From an uncultured Halobacteriovorax sp. (GTDB lineage Bacteria > Bdellovibrionota > Bacteriovoracia > Bacteriovoracales > Bacteriovoracaceae), in assembly GCA_913061265.1 (NCBI GenBank), contig CAJXVS010000002.1, positions 248,001 through 312,000 on the forward strand: 64,000 nt of DNA, read 5' to 3'. Both the position numbers and the translations under genes were made by a program. The notes beneath the pieces are model-generated. The model did no database searches, was not told the DNA's origin, and saw nothing but the letters and a program-made list of their open reading frames with translations. Below, piece by piece: positions 30,736 to 40,173 of this stretch. The number at the start of each line of letters is the position of its first letter. The stretch's first letter is position 1.

Positions 30736-32175
30736 TTGAACTTTATTGGGTTCTATGACAAAATACATACTTCTATAGCGCCTAGGACAATCACTTTGAA
30801 TGATCATGATATTGAAATTGATATTTCAAAGAACTTGGCGGAAGTTGATCACCTGATCGGTCTGTATCAAACTGATAGTAGTGGCGTTCAGCCTTTTGAT
30901 ATAAAAGAACTCCTTCTTGAGCTTCGAGATCATAATGAAGAACTCTATCTAACAACCTTAAAAAAAATCCCAAGTGAACTACTCGCGGATGTTATCGCTG
31001 AGATGCCTCCTCATCTTCAAGAAGAAGCTTCCGATCGACTAGGAGTAAAAAAACTAGCGAAGATTGCCACAGAGATGGACACCGATGATGCGGCCGACTT
31101 TCTAAAGCATATTGGAGAGAAGAATATTTCTCGTGCTGAAGATATTCTTAAGATCATCAATCCTGAAGACCAAGAGACCATTAGAAAGCTGATCTCTTAT
31201 GAAGATGATCTTGCTGGCGCATATATGCAAGCAGAGCTTTTCTCGGCCAAAGAAGATGAAATTGTTGGAGAGTCGATTAGCCGCCTCAGGCTCATGAAAA
31301 AAAATAATGAGATTCAAGGAATCAGCCAAGTCTTTATTGTTAAAGATTCAGGAGAGTTTGTATGCTCTATTGGACCTGAAGAACTTGTTTTATTAAATCC
31401 ACTTGATTCGTTTAAGACCTCTTTAGACCAAGGGGATATTAAAAAGAATGAAATTGCAGCGGATCATTTTGAAGATATAAAGAATGTTGTTGAAAAGGTT
31501 AGTGATTATAACCTTCCGGTTATTCCCGTTATAGATGAAAAAGGAGTCCTTCTCGGTAGGATCACATCTGATGATATCTATGACTTGATTGAAAACCGCG
31601 CTACTGAAGAGATCTTTGGAAAAGCTGGATTGAATGCTGAAGTGGAGCAAGCCGATAATATTGGTCAGGCCGCAAGACAACGTGCCCTATGGCTAGGGGT
31701 TAATCTTTTGACTGCTATTGCCGCTTCTGTTGTTGTGGCTTTATTTGATTCAACACTTCAGACCTATGTTTCTTTAACAATCCTAATGCCAATAGTTGCT
31801 TCTATGGGAGGCAATGCTGGAACTCAAAGTTTGACCGTGACTGTTAGGCAGCTTTCTATTGGAGAGATTGAATTAGAAGATGCTATTGATACAATAAAAA
31901 AAGAAGTGTCCTTAGCCTTGATTAACGGTCTGTTCTTCGCCATCGTGATTGGTGCCATTGCTTATTTTTGGTTTAAGATACCAGCTCTTGGCGTGGTAAT
32001 AGCGATCTCTACTATTATTAATATCTTGATCGCAGGTTTCTCAGGAGCCGTAATTCCTTATTTACTAAATAGACTAAAGATTGATCCGGCTATCGCGAGT
32101 ACGGTTATCCTTACAACAATCACAGATATTATAGGCTTCCTAAGTTTTCTTGGGTTAGCAAAACTAATGATGTAA
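30736..32175 (+). CDS. mgtE: Magnesium transporter MgtE
   Basis: This 479-residue protein has the full MgtE order. A helical N domain (to about 165) comes first, then two CBS domains (about 170-300), a plug helix, and five membrane helices with the channel motif PIVASMGGNAGTQSLTVTVR (near 352-371). It gates Mg2+ entry according to cytoplasmic Mg2+ sensed by the N and CBS parts. The start is TTG 30736 with a weak GAGAGA ahead. Confidence 0.95.
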   Translation: MNFIGFYDKIHTSIAPRTITLNDHDIEIDISKNLAEVDHLIGLYQTDSSGVQPFDIKELLLELRDHNEELYLTTLKKIPSELLADVIAEMPPHLQEEASDRLGVKKLAKIATEMDTDDAADFLKHIGEKNISRAEDILKIINPEDQETIRKLISYEDDLAGAYMQAELFSAKEDEIVGESISRLRLMKKNNEIQGISQVFIVKDSGEFVCSIGPEELVLLNPLDSFKTSLDQGDIKKNEIAADHFEDIKNVVEKVSDYNLPVIPVIDEKGVLLGRITSDDIYDLIENRATEEIFGKAGLNAEVEQADNIGQAARQRALWLGVNLLTAIAASVVVALFDSTLQTYVSLTILMPIVASMGGNAGTQSLTVTVRQLSIGEIELEDAIDTIKKEVSLALINGLFFAIVIGAIAYFWFKIPALGVVIAISTIINILIAGFSGAVIPYLLNRLKIDPAIASTVILTTITDIIGFLSFLGLAKLMM

Positions 32176-32196
32176 TCAATCTCTTATAAGGATTTT

Positions 32197-32646
32197 ATGA
32201 AATCACTACTTTTAGCATTTATTCTTTTAGCCTCTACTCAAGTTAAGGCGCATTTCTATGATTCTCCTTATGAATGTTTAAGCAGTCATACTTCAAAACG
32301 TTCTGGAAAGAAGCATACAACTCTAACTTATTTTCAACCAAGTAAGAATTGGATGATCCGTCTAAGTGGAGTTAAGAAGAACTCTTCATTTAAGGTAGCT
32401 AATCTTTATACCCCAGAGGGAAGATACGATGGGAGCTATAAAGGAGTTTACCCTGCGATTAATAAAGTTAAGTTTGGGACTTACTGGCCTTATAAGAAAA
32501 ACCGAGAAGTTAAAGTCTCTTCAAGAATAAGTAAAAGTGATTGCAGCCTTCTAAAAAGTAAGTCGGTCTTCGACCTTCCTGGTCTTGATAAACTTGAGTG
32601 TATGGACCCTAAAGGTCTTGGTACTTGTAAAGCCATCAATAGATAA
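32197..32646 (+). CDS. Small secreted protein, unknown function
   Basis: The 149 residues begin with a signal peptide (MKSLLLAFILLASTQVKAH). The mature part is basic with Tyr/Lys-rich strands (YFQPSKNWMIRLSGVKKNSS) and four Cys, two of them near the end (CMDPKGLGTC). No family recognised. It lies between mgtE and truA on the same strand. Confidence 0.7.
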   Translation: MKSLLLAFILLASTQVKAHFYDSPYECLSSHTSKRSGKKHTTLTYFQPSKNWMIRLSGVKKNSSFKVANLYTPEGRYDGSYKGVYPAINKVKFGTYWPYKKNREVKVSSRISKSDCSLLKSKSVFDLPGLDKLECMDPKGLGTCKAINR

Positions 32647-32649
32647 AGG

Positions 32650-33423
32650 GTGGAAACGGCCCCAAAATTCACTTATAAGCTAAAGATCTCTTATAAGGGA
32701 ACTCATTATTATGGATGGCAATTTCAAACCACGCATGCAGAAACAGTTCAAAACCATGTGCAAAAGGTTGTCTCAGATATAGCTAAGCATAAGGACTTCC
32801 AAGTTATAGGCGCAAGCCGGACTGATGCCGGTGTTCACGCAAGTGGACAGGTTCTCAAAGTTGTTCTTCCAAGGGAAGTAAAACCAGAGAATCTTACTAG
32901 AGGTATGAATTCGAAACTTCCTGATGATATAAAAGTGATTAGCAGTGAATTCATTCATGAGGACTTTAATGTAAATAGAGATTGTAAGAATAAAGAGTAT
33001 CATTACTACTTTACCATTGATCAAAATGAAAACGCCGCCTTCTCTGAAACTATCTACACATTTCCGGAAGAGCTTGATCTAGATAAAATGAATCAGGCCT
33101 GCTTAAAATTAATGGGTATGCATAATTTTACAAGTTTTTGCTCACCCGGTCCTAACCCTGCCTCACCCTATAGAGAACTCTTAAAGTGCTCTATTGAAAA
33201 AACAAGCTTCCTAACCTTTGAAAATGAGATCTACTTTCTAAAAGTGCAAGGAACTGGCTTTCTTCGCTATATGGTAAGGTATCTTATGGGCGCGTTATGG
33301 GATATTGGCATGGGAAGACTTTCAATTGAAGAGTTAGATCTTTCATTGAGTAGTGGTAAAATTCATGGCATACGTACAAAGGCGCCTTCTAGAGGGCTTC
33401 ATTTAATAAATATAGAATACTAG
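32650..33423 (+). CDS. truA: tRNA pseudouridine(38-40) synthase TruA
   Basis: The protein has 257 residues. The catalytic Asp59 lies in GASRTDAGVHASGQV, and the family N-terminus is KISYKGTHYYGWQFQ. Later motifs (NFTSFCSPG, VQGTGFLRYMVRYLMGAL) also match. TruA isomerises U38-U40 of the tRNA anticodon arm. The start is GTG 32650, right after AAAGG; spacing is short, so the start is a little uncertain. VF530-like protein follows at 13 bp. Confidence 0.95.
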   Translation: METAPKFTYKLKISYKGTHYYGWQFQTTHAETVQNHVQKVVSDIAKHKDFQVIGASRTDAGVHASGQVLKVVLPREVKPENLTRGMNSKLPDDIKVISSEFIHEDFNVNRDCKNKEYHYYFTIDQNENAAFSETIYTFPEELDLDKMNQACLKLMGMHNFTSFCSPGPNPASPYRELLKCSIEKTSFLTFENEIYFLKVQGTGFLRYMVRYLMGALWDIGMGRLSIEELDLSLSSGKIHGIRTKAPSRGLHLINIEY

Positions 33424-33436
33424 CGATAGGTGAAAA

Positions 33437-33697
33437 GTGAGTGATTCAGATAATTCAAGAGATCTTTTACACGGAATAACTTTAGAGATGATCTTAAGAG
33501 ATATCATTGATCTTCATGGTTATAAAGAACTCCTCTCTATGACAAAGATCAGGGCCTTTGAGCAAGAGGCAAAGCCAATCATGAAACCTATTCTTAAGTT
33601 TCTAAGAAAGACCCCATGGGCAAGAGAGAAGATTGAAAATCTCTACCTGAGAGACCTGGAAAAGATCGCTTTAATGAAAGCTAAAAGAGGAAGATAA
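33437..33697 (+). CDS. VF530-family small DNA-binding protein
   Basis: The protein has 86 residues. The match to the VF530/DUF2132 family is clear: DLLHGITLEMILRDIIDLHG, then KPILKFLRKTPWAREKIENL, with the conserved KFLRKTPWAR block. Members are small helical proteins reported to bind DNA. The start is GTG 33437. It is probably transcribed with truA. Confidence 0.9.
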   Translation: MSDSDNSRDLLHGITLEMILRDIIDLHGYKELLSMTKIRAFEQEAKPIMKPILKFLRKTPWAREKIENLYLRDLEKIALMKAKRGR

Positions 33698-33797
33698 TAC
33701 TGAAGGCATCTTACAGCTTAGGTAATACCTCCGAAAGGTTTTAACTTTAGAAATCAATATGCAGATTGCTCAGTGGTTCCTCTAGGTTAAATTGTGT

Positions 33798-36700
33798 ATG
33801 ATTTTGGCTATGGAATATTCAAACTGTGGCGTAGGCTTCCTAACATCTCTAAAAAAAGAAAAATCTCATGAAATCCTAATCTCAGGGCTTACTGCGTTGA
33901 AGAATGTAGAGCATCGAGGGGGAACTGACCGCTCTGGTCATATCGGAGATGGTGCAGGGATTATGACCAGTATTCCTTGGGAGCTTCTTGGAAAAGAGAG
34001 TGATAAGTATGCCGTAGCATGTCTCTTTGTTCCTAAGGACGAGAAGCTGTTTAATTCCTCAATTAAGATCTTTGAGAGAACCTTTGATAATTATAATCTA
34101 AAGGTTGAATCCTATAGGGAAGTTCCCATTAATGAAAAAGCTCTACAGGATTCAGTCATCGCTCGGGCGCCGCGAATCATCCAGGCCTTTATCTTAAGAC
34201 CCAAGCATTGCAGAACTCACGAGTCCTTTAATAATCTCCTTTATATGGCAAAACAAATGACCCGCTCAAAGCATAGAGAGGCGGGACACAGAGGGGAGTT
34301 CTTCTTCACCTCACTTTCAAGCCGGACTATTATCTATAAGGCCATGGCGACCTCAGCTCAACTAGAGGAGTTTTATCCAGACTTAAAAGACCCAAGATAT
34401 AAAACTCGTTTTGTTATCTTTCATAGACGCTTTAGTACTAATACTTTACCGAGTTGGGATAAGGTTCAGCCTTTTCGTTTGATTGCTCACAATGGAGAGA
34501 TTAATACTATCGAAGGGAATAAGGCAGCGGCATTCTCCAGAGAGAAATCAGCTGGGCTTGAAGTTGATCAGATCTTAACTCAAAAAGGAACTTCTGATTC
34601 AGGGAACCTAAACGGAATGGCGGAAGCCCTAAAGTATAGAAGCTCTATTCCACACCTTAATGAAATCCTTGCCATCATGATTCCTCCGGCGCGCTCTGAG
34701 AAGTCTGGCTTTTATGAATTTTGGTCTAGGGCCATGGAACCTTGGGATGGTCCTGCTCTTGTGACTTTTAGCGATGGAAAAAGAATTGGTGCTAGGCTTG
34801 ATCGAAATGGATTTCGGCCATGCAGGTGGCATAGAACTAAAGATCATTTTTATGTCTGTAGTGAAGCAGGATCCTTTGAGATTGATGCCGACAAGATCGA
34901 GCAGCAAGGAGCTCTGTACGCAGGACGCTCAGTTACTATTCATCTAATGACAGGGGAGATTCTTTTTAAGAACCCTGAAGATTCCAAATATTATCAAGAT
35001 GCCCATTTTGACGCTAGGTTGGAACCTCTTGATTATAAAACTCCTAGTATCGAGATTTCAGAAGAGAAGAGAGAGTACTATCTTTCAAAGTTTCATATAA
35101 CTAAAGAAGACTTGAAGAATGAAATCTACCCAATGATTGATGCCGCCACTGAGCCCTTTGGTTCAATGGGAGACACGGCCAGGCTTCCGGTTCTAAGTGA
35201 AGTGCATAGGTCTTTTTATGATTACTTCTTTCAAAACTTTGCTCAAGTAACTAACCCACCTCTTGATTATATAAGAGAAAGGTTTGTGACTGACTTGAGT
35301 ATGAACTTGGGCCGAACGCCCAATATCTTTGAACCAAAAGAGATGATCCCACCTCAAAAAGGGATTTGCTTGAAAGGGCCAGTTTTAAGCTTAGGGCAAC
35401 TTGAAAAATTAAAAGACTCTATCCTTAAGGTTTCTGAGCTTGATATTTGTTATGACGTAAAAAAAGGTGAAGAGGGTTTTAGAGCAAGACTCGAAGAACT
35501 TACAACTGAAGCCTTACACGTAGTTAGAAACGCTGCCAGCGTCCTTATCTTAAGTGACCGTTTAGTTAGTGAGGACCGAGCTGCTATTCCCTCTATCTTA
35601 GTTATGCGCTCAATTCAGATGGCCTTGAATAATAAAGGAATCAATTTAAGGGTTTCAATTGTTATTGATTCAGGTGAGATCAAGAATTCTCATCAACTGG
35701 CCGTCTTAATCGCTTTTGGAGCTAGCGCTGTTTGTCCCTATCTGGTCTTAGAATTAGCTAGGTCTCGAGAGAGTGAAGAAATAGAGAATTATAATATTGA
35801 TGAAAAAGAACAAAGGATCATTAAGGCTCTCGAAGGTGGTCTTTTAAAAGTAATGGCGAAGAGAGGAATCTCAGTGCTTCGCTCATATAAGGGATCCGAG
35901 CTCTTTACTATCATAGGCCTTGCAAAAGAAATCCTAAAGGGATTCTTCCCAGAGCATAAATTAACCTTTGGTGGGCTAGAAATAAAACATCTTGTTGCTG
36001 AGATCACGAAAAAATCAAGCTACTCATCAAAACATAGTGGCGCCTTGCCCAGTAACTTTATCTATAAAGAACATGCTTCAGAAAAAAAAGGAGAACGGCA
36101 CTCTCTTACTTCAAAAAGATCGAGGCTGATTCATCAGGCCTTAGACTTAGAATTCAATGATGCAAAGGCGCTTGAATTATGGAAGCAATTTAATGATGAA
36201 ATCAATGCTTACCCTTTAAATATTAGAGACCTCTTAACCTTTAAAAAAGCAGCTAAGCCTGAGAAGTTAGAGCCGGCCAGTGAGATTGTTAAAAGATTTG
36301 GCAGTGGAGCTATGAGCTTTGGTTCTATTTCGGCTGAGTCTCAAAGAGATCTTATCTTGGCCTTTAAAGAAATGGGGGGAAGATCAAACTCCGGCGAAGG
36401 GGGAGAGAATCCTTATTATTTTGAAAATGGATTAACGGCAAAGATTAAGCAAATTGCCTCAGGTCGTTTTGGTGTTTGCGCCGAGTACTTAGTTACCGGG
36501 GACGAAATTCAGATAAAGATCGCTCAAGGGGCAAAGCCTGGAGAGGGTGGTCAGTTAATGGGAATTAAGGTAGACGCTACTATAGCAAAGGCGCGCTTTT
36601 CTAATATTGGCGTAGATCTTATCTCTCCACCACCTCAGCATGATATCTATAGCATTGAAGACTTAGCCGAGCTTATCTATGAGATAAAGCAGCTCAAACC

Positions 36701-38057
36701 AAGCCTAAAAGTTAGTGTCAAATTAGTATCAGGAAAGAATATCGGGGCCATTGCCTGCGGAGTCGTAAAAGCGGGAGCTGACATTGTTCACGTCTCTGGT
36801 GGAAGTGGCGGAACTGGCGCTGCCGTCTTGATGAGCATGAAGCATACTGGACTTCCTTTTGAGATTGGACTTCTTGAAGTTCATAGAGAGCTAGTCTCTC
36901 AAGGTCTTAGAAAATTTGTGACCTTGAGAACTGACGGAGGCCTTTTAACCGGAGCCGATATTGTAAAAGCAGGTCTTCTAGGGGCGGAGGAATTTGAGTT
37001 TGGAAAACTAGCTCTTGTTTCTCAAGGCTGTATCATGGCCCGAATCTGTCATAAGAACACTTGTCCAAAAGGAATCGCAACTCAAGACCCTAAGTTTAAG
37101 GCTAAGTATTCAGGGAGAGTTGAAAGCACTGTAAAACTCTTTCATTATATCGCTCAAGATGTAAGCGCGATTGTCGCCTCCATGGGCTTTAAGAACTTTG
37201 AAGATCTTATTGGGCGTAATGATTGTTTAGTTTTTAATGAAAGATTTAAAGACGTCTACAGTGAATCTAATCTCAACCTTGATTACTTTAAGAAAGACTC
37301 CGAGCATGAAATCCACAGAGTCGCTTATACAGAAGTCGATTATAATTCTCTTAATCAAGAACTTTTAGATGAATTTAGAAAGTCGAAGGGCAAATTAAAG
37401 ACATCAAAGTTGATTCATTCAAGCCAAAGGGCCATTTGTTCAAGCCTTGCTGGAGAGATGTCTCTTCTCAAGGAAGTAAGCGCTGAAGTTAACCTAGAGG
37501 GAAGTGCTGGACAGGGATTTGCCGCTTTCACTTGTAAGGGCATGAAGATAAGTCTTTATGGTGAGGCCAACGATGGTGTCGCTAAGTCCATGAGCGGTGG
37601 AGAAGTCATTATCTCTCCTTATAAAAAGAGCCATATAGCGCCAGAATCAAATGTCCTTGTGGGGAACGCCTGTTTATACGGGGCGATTGGTGGCGAGTTC
37701 TTCCTCAATGGTCTCGCAGGGGACCGCTTTGCTGTCAGAAACTCTGGAGCTGTGGCCATGATCTTAGGTGCCGGGCTTCATGCTTGTGAGTATATGACCG
37801 GAGGAAGTGTCTTTATTTTAGGCCCAGCTTTAGAGAATATAGGCTCTGGCATGACTGGTGGAAGGCTATTCACTCTTAAGAGCAACGAGGTATTTATAAA
37901 CAAAGAATACCTCAAAGAATCGCCCATAAGTGCCCAAGATAAGAAGTTTATAGACAGCTACCTCACAAAGTTTAAATCTCTCTTTGGAAGCCCTATTAAA
38001 TATGAACTAAATGATATAAGTAAGTTCATAGGAATCAATGATCAAGGTAAGGCTTAG
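33798..38057 (+). CDS. gltB: Glutamate synthase large subunit
   Basis: This protein of about 1,419 residues has all GltB domains. An N-terminal class-II glutaminase has its nucleophile Cys in SNCGVGFL after a very short propeptide, then a central domain. The FMN-binding synthase domain contains GEGGENPYYF and SGGSGGTGAA, and the 3Fe-4S site CIMARICHKNTCPKG (near 1078). The GXGXG C-terminal domain follows. It makes glutamate from glutamine and 2-oxoglutarate. No gltD lies next to it, so the electron donor is unclear (a distant GltD or ferredoxin). Start is uncertain between TTG 33792, ATG 33798 and ATG 33810. Confidence 0.95.
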   Translation: MILAMEYSNCGVGFLTSLKKEKSHEILISGLTALKNVEHRGGTDRSGHIGDGAGIMTSIPWELLGKESDKYAVACLFVPKDEKLFNSSIKIFERTFDNYNLKVESYREVPINEKALQDSVIARAPRIIQAFILRPKHCRTHESFNNLLYMAKQMTRSKHREAGHRGEFFFTSLSSRTIIYKAMATSAQLEEFYPDLKDPRYKTRFVIFHRRFSTNTLPSWDKVQPFRLIAHNGEINTIEGNKAAAFSREKSAGLEVDQILTQKGTSDSGNLNGMAEALKYRSSIPHLNEILAIMIPPARSEKSGFYEFWSRAMEPWDGPALVTFSDGKRIGARLDRNGFRPCRWHRTKDHFYVCSEAGSFEIDADKIEQQGALYAGRSVTIHLMTGEILFKNPEDSKYYQDAHFDARLEPLDYKTPSIEISEEKREYYLSKFHITKEDLKNEIYPMIDAATEPFGSMGDTARLPVLSEVHRSFYDYFFQNFAQVTNPPLDYIRERFVTDLSMNLGRTPNIFEPKEMIPPQKGICLKGPVLSLGQLEKLKDSILKVSELDICYDVKKGEEGFRARLEELTTEALHVVRNAASVLILSDRLVSEDRAAIPSILVMRSIQMALNNKGINLRVSIVIDSGEIKNSHQLAVLIAFGASAVCPYLVLELARSRESEEIENYNIDEKEQRIIKALEGGLLKVMAKRGISVLRSYKGSELFTIIGLAKEILKGFFPEHKLTFGGLEIKHLVAEITKKSSYSSKHSGALPSNFIYKEHASEKKGERHSLTSKRSRLIHQALDLEFNDAKALELWKQFNDEINAYPLNIRDLLTFKKAAKPEKLEPASEIVKRFGSGAMSFGSISAESQRDLILAFKEMGGRSNSGEGGENPYYFENGLTAKIKQIASGRFGVCAEYLVTGDEIQIKIAQGAKPGEGGQLMGIKVDATIAKARFSNIGVDLISPPPQHDIYSIEDLAELIYEIKQLKPSLKVSVKLVSGKNIGAIACGVVKAGADIVHVSGGSGGTGAAVLMSMKHTGLPFEIGLLEVHRELVSQGLRKFVTLRTDGGLLTGADIVKAGLLGAEEFEFGKLALVSQGCIMARICHKNTCPKGIATQDPKFKAKYSGRVESTVKLFHYIAQDVSAIVASMGFKNFEDLIGRNDCLVFNERFKDVYSESNLNLDYFKKDSEHEIHRVAYTEVDYNSLNQELLDEFRKSKGKLKTSKLIHSSQRAICSSLAGEMSLLKEVSAEVNLEGSAGQGFAAFTCKGMKISLYGEANDGVAKSMSGGEVIISPYKKSHIAPESNVLVGNACLYGAIGGEFFLNGLAGDRFAVRNSGAVAMILGAGLHACEYMTGGSVFILGPALENIGSGMTGGRLFTLKSNEVFINKEYLKESPISAQDKKFIDSYLTKFKSLFGSPIKYELNDISKFIGINDQGKA

Positions 38058-38076
38058 GTCTTACTAAAGAGGAAGT

Positions 38077-38508
38077 ATGTCGATAAATGTAGAGCTTGTT
38101 AAATACGATACAAAGAAAACTAAGAAAAGAAAGAGGGCCAACCTCATCGTCGAAGAAAAGACTGAAGCAGCTGTGATTGAAAAATTAGAGAAAATTCATA
38201 AAGGCGATAAGATTGAAGCGATCTCTGAGATTGTTTGGGGCGATGTCATTGTTAAGCCTAAGACTAAGAAAGACGTTGAAGGAACTCTGCTTCAAGGTGT
38301 CGTTAAATTCTATGATGAAGAAAAAGGTTTTGGCTTTATCGATCCAGATTCTGATGAAGAGGATCTCTTCTTTCACTCAACGGCTCTTGGTGGAGAAAGA
38401 CTCTATGAGAACGACCGAGTAGAATTTGAAATGAGCATTGGTCCAAAAGGACCTATCGCTATTCATATAAAGTTCATTGAAAAAGAAAGATTCGAAGAAG
38501 AGTCTTAA
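38077..38508 (+). CDS. Cold-shock-domain protein with N-terminal extension
   Basis: The protein has 143 residues. The C-terminal half (about 72-135) is a cold-shock domain: GVVKFYDEEKGFGFIDPDSD (RNP1) and DLFFHSTAL (RNP2). The basic N-terminal 65 residues (KYDTKKTKKRKRANLIVEEK) look like an added RNA-contacting part. It probably binds single-stranded RNA. It lies 19 bp after gltB with GAGGAAG ahead of the ATG. A hairpin follows. Confidence 0.9.
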   Translation: MSINVELVKYDTKKTKKRKRANLIVEEKTEAAVIEKLEKIHKGDKIEAISEIVWGDVIVKPKTKKDVEGTLLQGVVKFYDEEKGFGFIDPDSDEEDLFFHSTALGGERLYENDRVEFEMSIGPKGPIAIHIKFIEKERFEEES

Positions 38509-38534
38509 TATAATAGTTCATTTAGTTGCTATTG

Positions 38535-38556
38535 ACCTAGCGGCAGGCTAGGTTTA
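38535..38556 (+). terminator. Hairpin after the cold-shock-domain gene
   Basis: ACCTAGC (38535-38541) pairs with GCTAGGT (38547-38553), followed by a short T-run. A modest intrinsic terminator. Confidence 0.5.
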
Positions 38557-38652
38557 AACATCGACGCTTTTTTATAGCTCTCTGTGACTTCCGCAAAGCC
38601 TTGTAATCAATCCTAGATTTAGAGTTTTTAGAAACCGTTTCCTAGGATAGTT

Positions 38653-39801
38653 ATGCTTAATATCGGTGTTATTGGTACCTCAAAGAAACCAAATGAAAGG
38701 CGTGTGCCAATTCATCCTGATCATCTACGCCGTCTTCCTGAGCCGATTCGAAAGCAGCTCATCTTTGAAGAAGGATATGGGCTTCCCTTTAATATTGAAG
38801 ATAAAGAGATCTCTGAGCTTACTTCAGGGTTTACCATGCCACGGGAAGATATATTAACAGAGCTTGGTAATGTCATTATGGCTAAGCCAGTCCTAGAAGA
38901 CTTTAAAAAACTAAAGAAAGGTGGGATCCTTTGGGGCTACCCACATTGTGTTCAAGGGCGAGAGGTCACTCAAGTGGCCATCGATAGAAAACTCACCCTT
39001 ATAGCATTTGAAGAAATGTTCGTTTGGGGGCCAAATGGAAATATTGGCCGGCATACTTTTTATAAGAATAATGAAATGGCTGGATACTGCGGTGTCCTTC
39101 ATGCTTTAGAATTAAAGGGAATTGATGGCCATTACGGTGACCAGAAGAAAGTTCTTATTTTTAGTTTCGGAGCTGTTAGTAGGGGCGCGATCTATGCTTT
39201 GAAGGCCAGAGGCTATAGAGATATAACAATTTGTATTCAAAGACCTGATCACGAAGTCAGAGAAGAAGTTCTTGATTGCCACTATATTAGAATTGAAAAA
39301 GGCGTAGGTGCTGAGCCTAGGCTTCTTGTTGTTGAGCATGATGGAATCAAGAGTCCATTTCAAGAGCTCATAGGTAAAGCCGATATCATCGTGAATGGAA
39401 GTTTTCAAGATACCAACGATCCTTTTATGTTTGTTGAAGAAGATGAAGTTCAACATTTAAAACCGAATAGCCTCATCATTGATGTGAGTTGTGATGAAGG
39501 AATGGGGTTTTCTTTCGCGAAACCAACTTCTTTTGATAAACCAACTTTTAAAGTGGGAAGCATTGATTATTATGCTGTAGATCATACCCCTTCGTATCTA
39601 TGGGAAAGTGCCTCTCGAAGCATTTCTGCAGCTTTAATTGTTTACTTAAGAACTGTCCTAGAAGGTCCAGATAGTTGGCAAAAGAATGAAACGATAAGAA
39701 GGGCTTTAGTCATAGATCAAGGAAAGATCCTTCAGCCTCAAATCTTATCTTTTCAAAATCGGCAAGCAGAGTACCCGCATACCTCTATGTCTAAACAATA
39801 A
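38653..39801 (+). CDS. Alanine dehydrogenase/PNT-family enzyme, N5-(carboxyethyl)ornithine synthase-like
   Basis: The 382 residues show the AlaDH/PNT pattern. N-terminal IGVIGTSKKPNERRVPIHPD carries the substrate Arg/Lys, LIAFEEMFVW comes next, and FSFGAVSRGAIYALKARG is the nucleotide fold. The motif set is closest to N5-(carboxyethyl)ornithine synthase, which condenses ornithine or lysine with pyruvate using NADPH, but the chain is longer than the lactococcal enzyme (about 313). The CEOS label is a best guess. CTAGGAT precedes the ATG. A clear terminator follows. Confidence 0.75.
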   Translation: MLNIGVIGTSKKPNERRVPIHPDHLRRLPEPIRKQLIFEEGYGLPFNIEDKEISELTSGFTMPREDILTELGNVIMAKPVLEDFKKLKKGGILWGYPHCVQGREVTQVAIDRKLTLIAFEEMFVWGPNGNIGRHTFYKNNEMAGYCGVLHALELKGIDGHYGDQKKVLIFSFGAVSRGAIYALKARGYRDITICIQRPDHEVREEVLDCHYIRIEKGVGAEPRLLVVEHDGIKSPFQELIGKADIIVNGSFQDTNDPFMFVEEDEVQHLKPNSLIIDVSCDEGMGFSFAKPTSFDKPTFKVGSIDYYAVDHTPSYLWESASRSISAALIVYLRTVLEGPDSWQKNETIRRALVIDQGKILQPQILSFQNRQAEYPHTSMSKQ

Positions 39802-39807
39802 TTGAAA

Positions 39808-39835
39808 AGGGCCAGATGTTCTGGCCCTATTTATA
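39808..39835. terminator. Bidirectional intrinsic terminator
   Basis: AGGGCCAGA (39808-39816), loop TGT, TCTGGCCCT (39820-39828), with T-rich and A-rich flanks. It serves the CEOS-like gene and the small convergent gene at 39839. Confidence 0.85.
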
Positions 39836-39838
39836 TAC

Positions 39839-40015
39839 TTATTTTTCTTTAGAAGAGTTCTTGTCTGTAAGAACGCTATTAATAGTCGGCTTTAGAATTC
39901 CTGCAGCCTTATCTTTTTTCTCTTGTTTGATCTTTTTCTTTTCTTTAATGCTTAGCTTTTTCTTATCTTTGTTCTGGGCCTTGTCTTTTCCACCCTTATC
40001 TTGTCCCTTCGCCAT
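39839..40015 (-). CDS. Lys-rich small protein (58 residues)
   Basis: The frame encodes MAKGQDKGGKDKAQNKDKKK, continues as a charged Lys/Glu helix (KEKKKIKQEKKDKAAGI), and ends LTDKNSSKEK. AGGAG lies six bases before ATG 40015, and a terminator lies directly after the stop. The MAKGQDKG start resembles small basic proteins found in several phyla; binding to nucleic acid is a guess. The hydrophobic reading of the opposite strand is rejected. Confidence 0.72.
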   Translation of the reverse strand: MAKGQDKGGKDKAQNKDKKKLSIKEKKKIKQEKKDKAAGILKPTINSVLTDKNSSKEK

Positions 40016-40173
40016 GTGATTCTCCTATGGATTTCGGTTTAAGTGAATTTAACACACAGGTTAACGCATCTAAGTAAAGCTTATTCGCTTACGAGCTCAA
40101 TTGCCAATGATAGCTAACTAGGCTAGTTTGCTACGCCTTGGCGCGTTTTCTTTAACTATAGTCTTCAGTCCAA

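Noticed and set aside
39816-40019. Hydrophobic 67-residue frame on the plus strand
   Set aside because: It is the antisense shadow of the Lys-rich small gene 39839-40015, which has a ribosome site and a clear family-like start. The hydrophobic look comes from the Lys-rich codons read in reverse.
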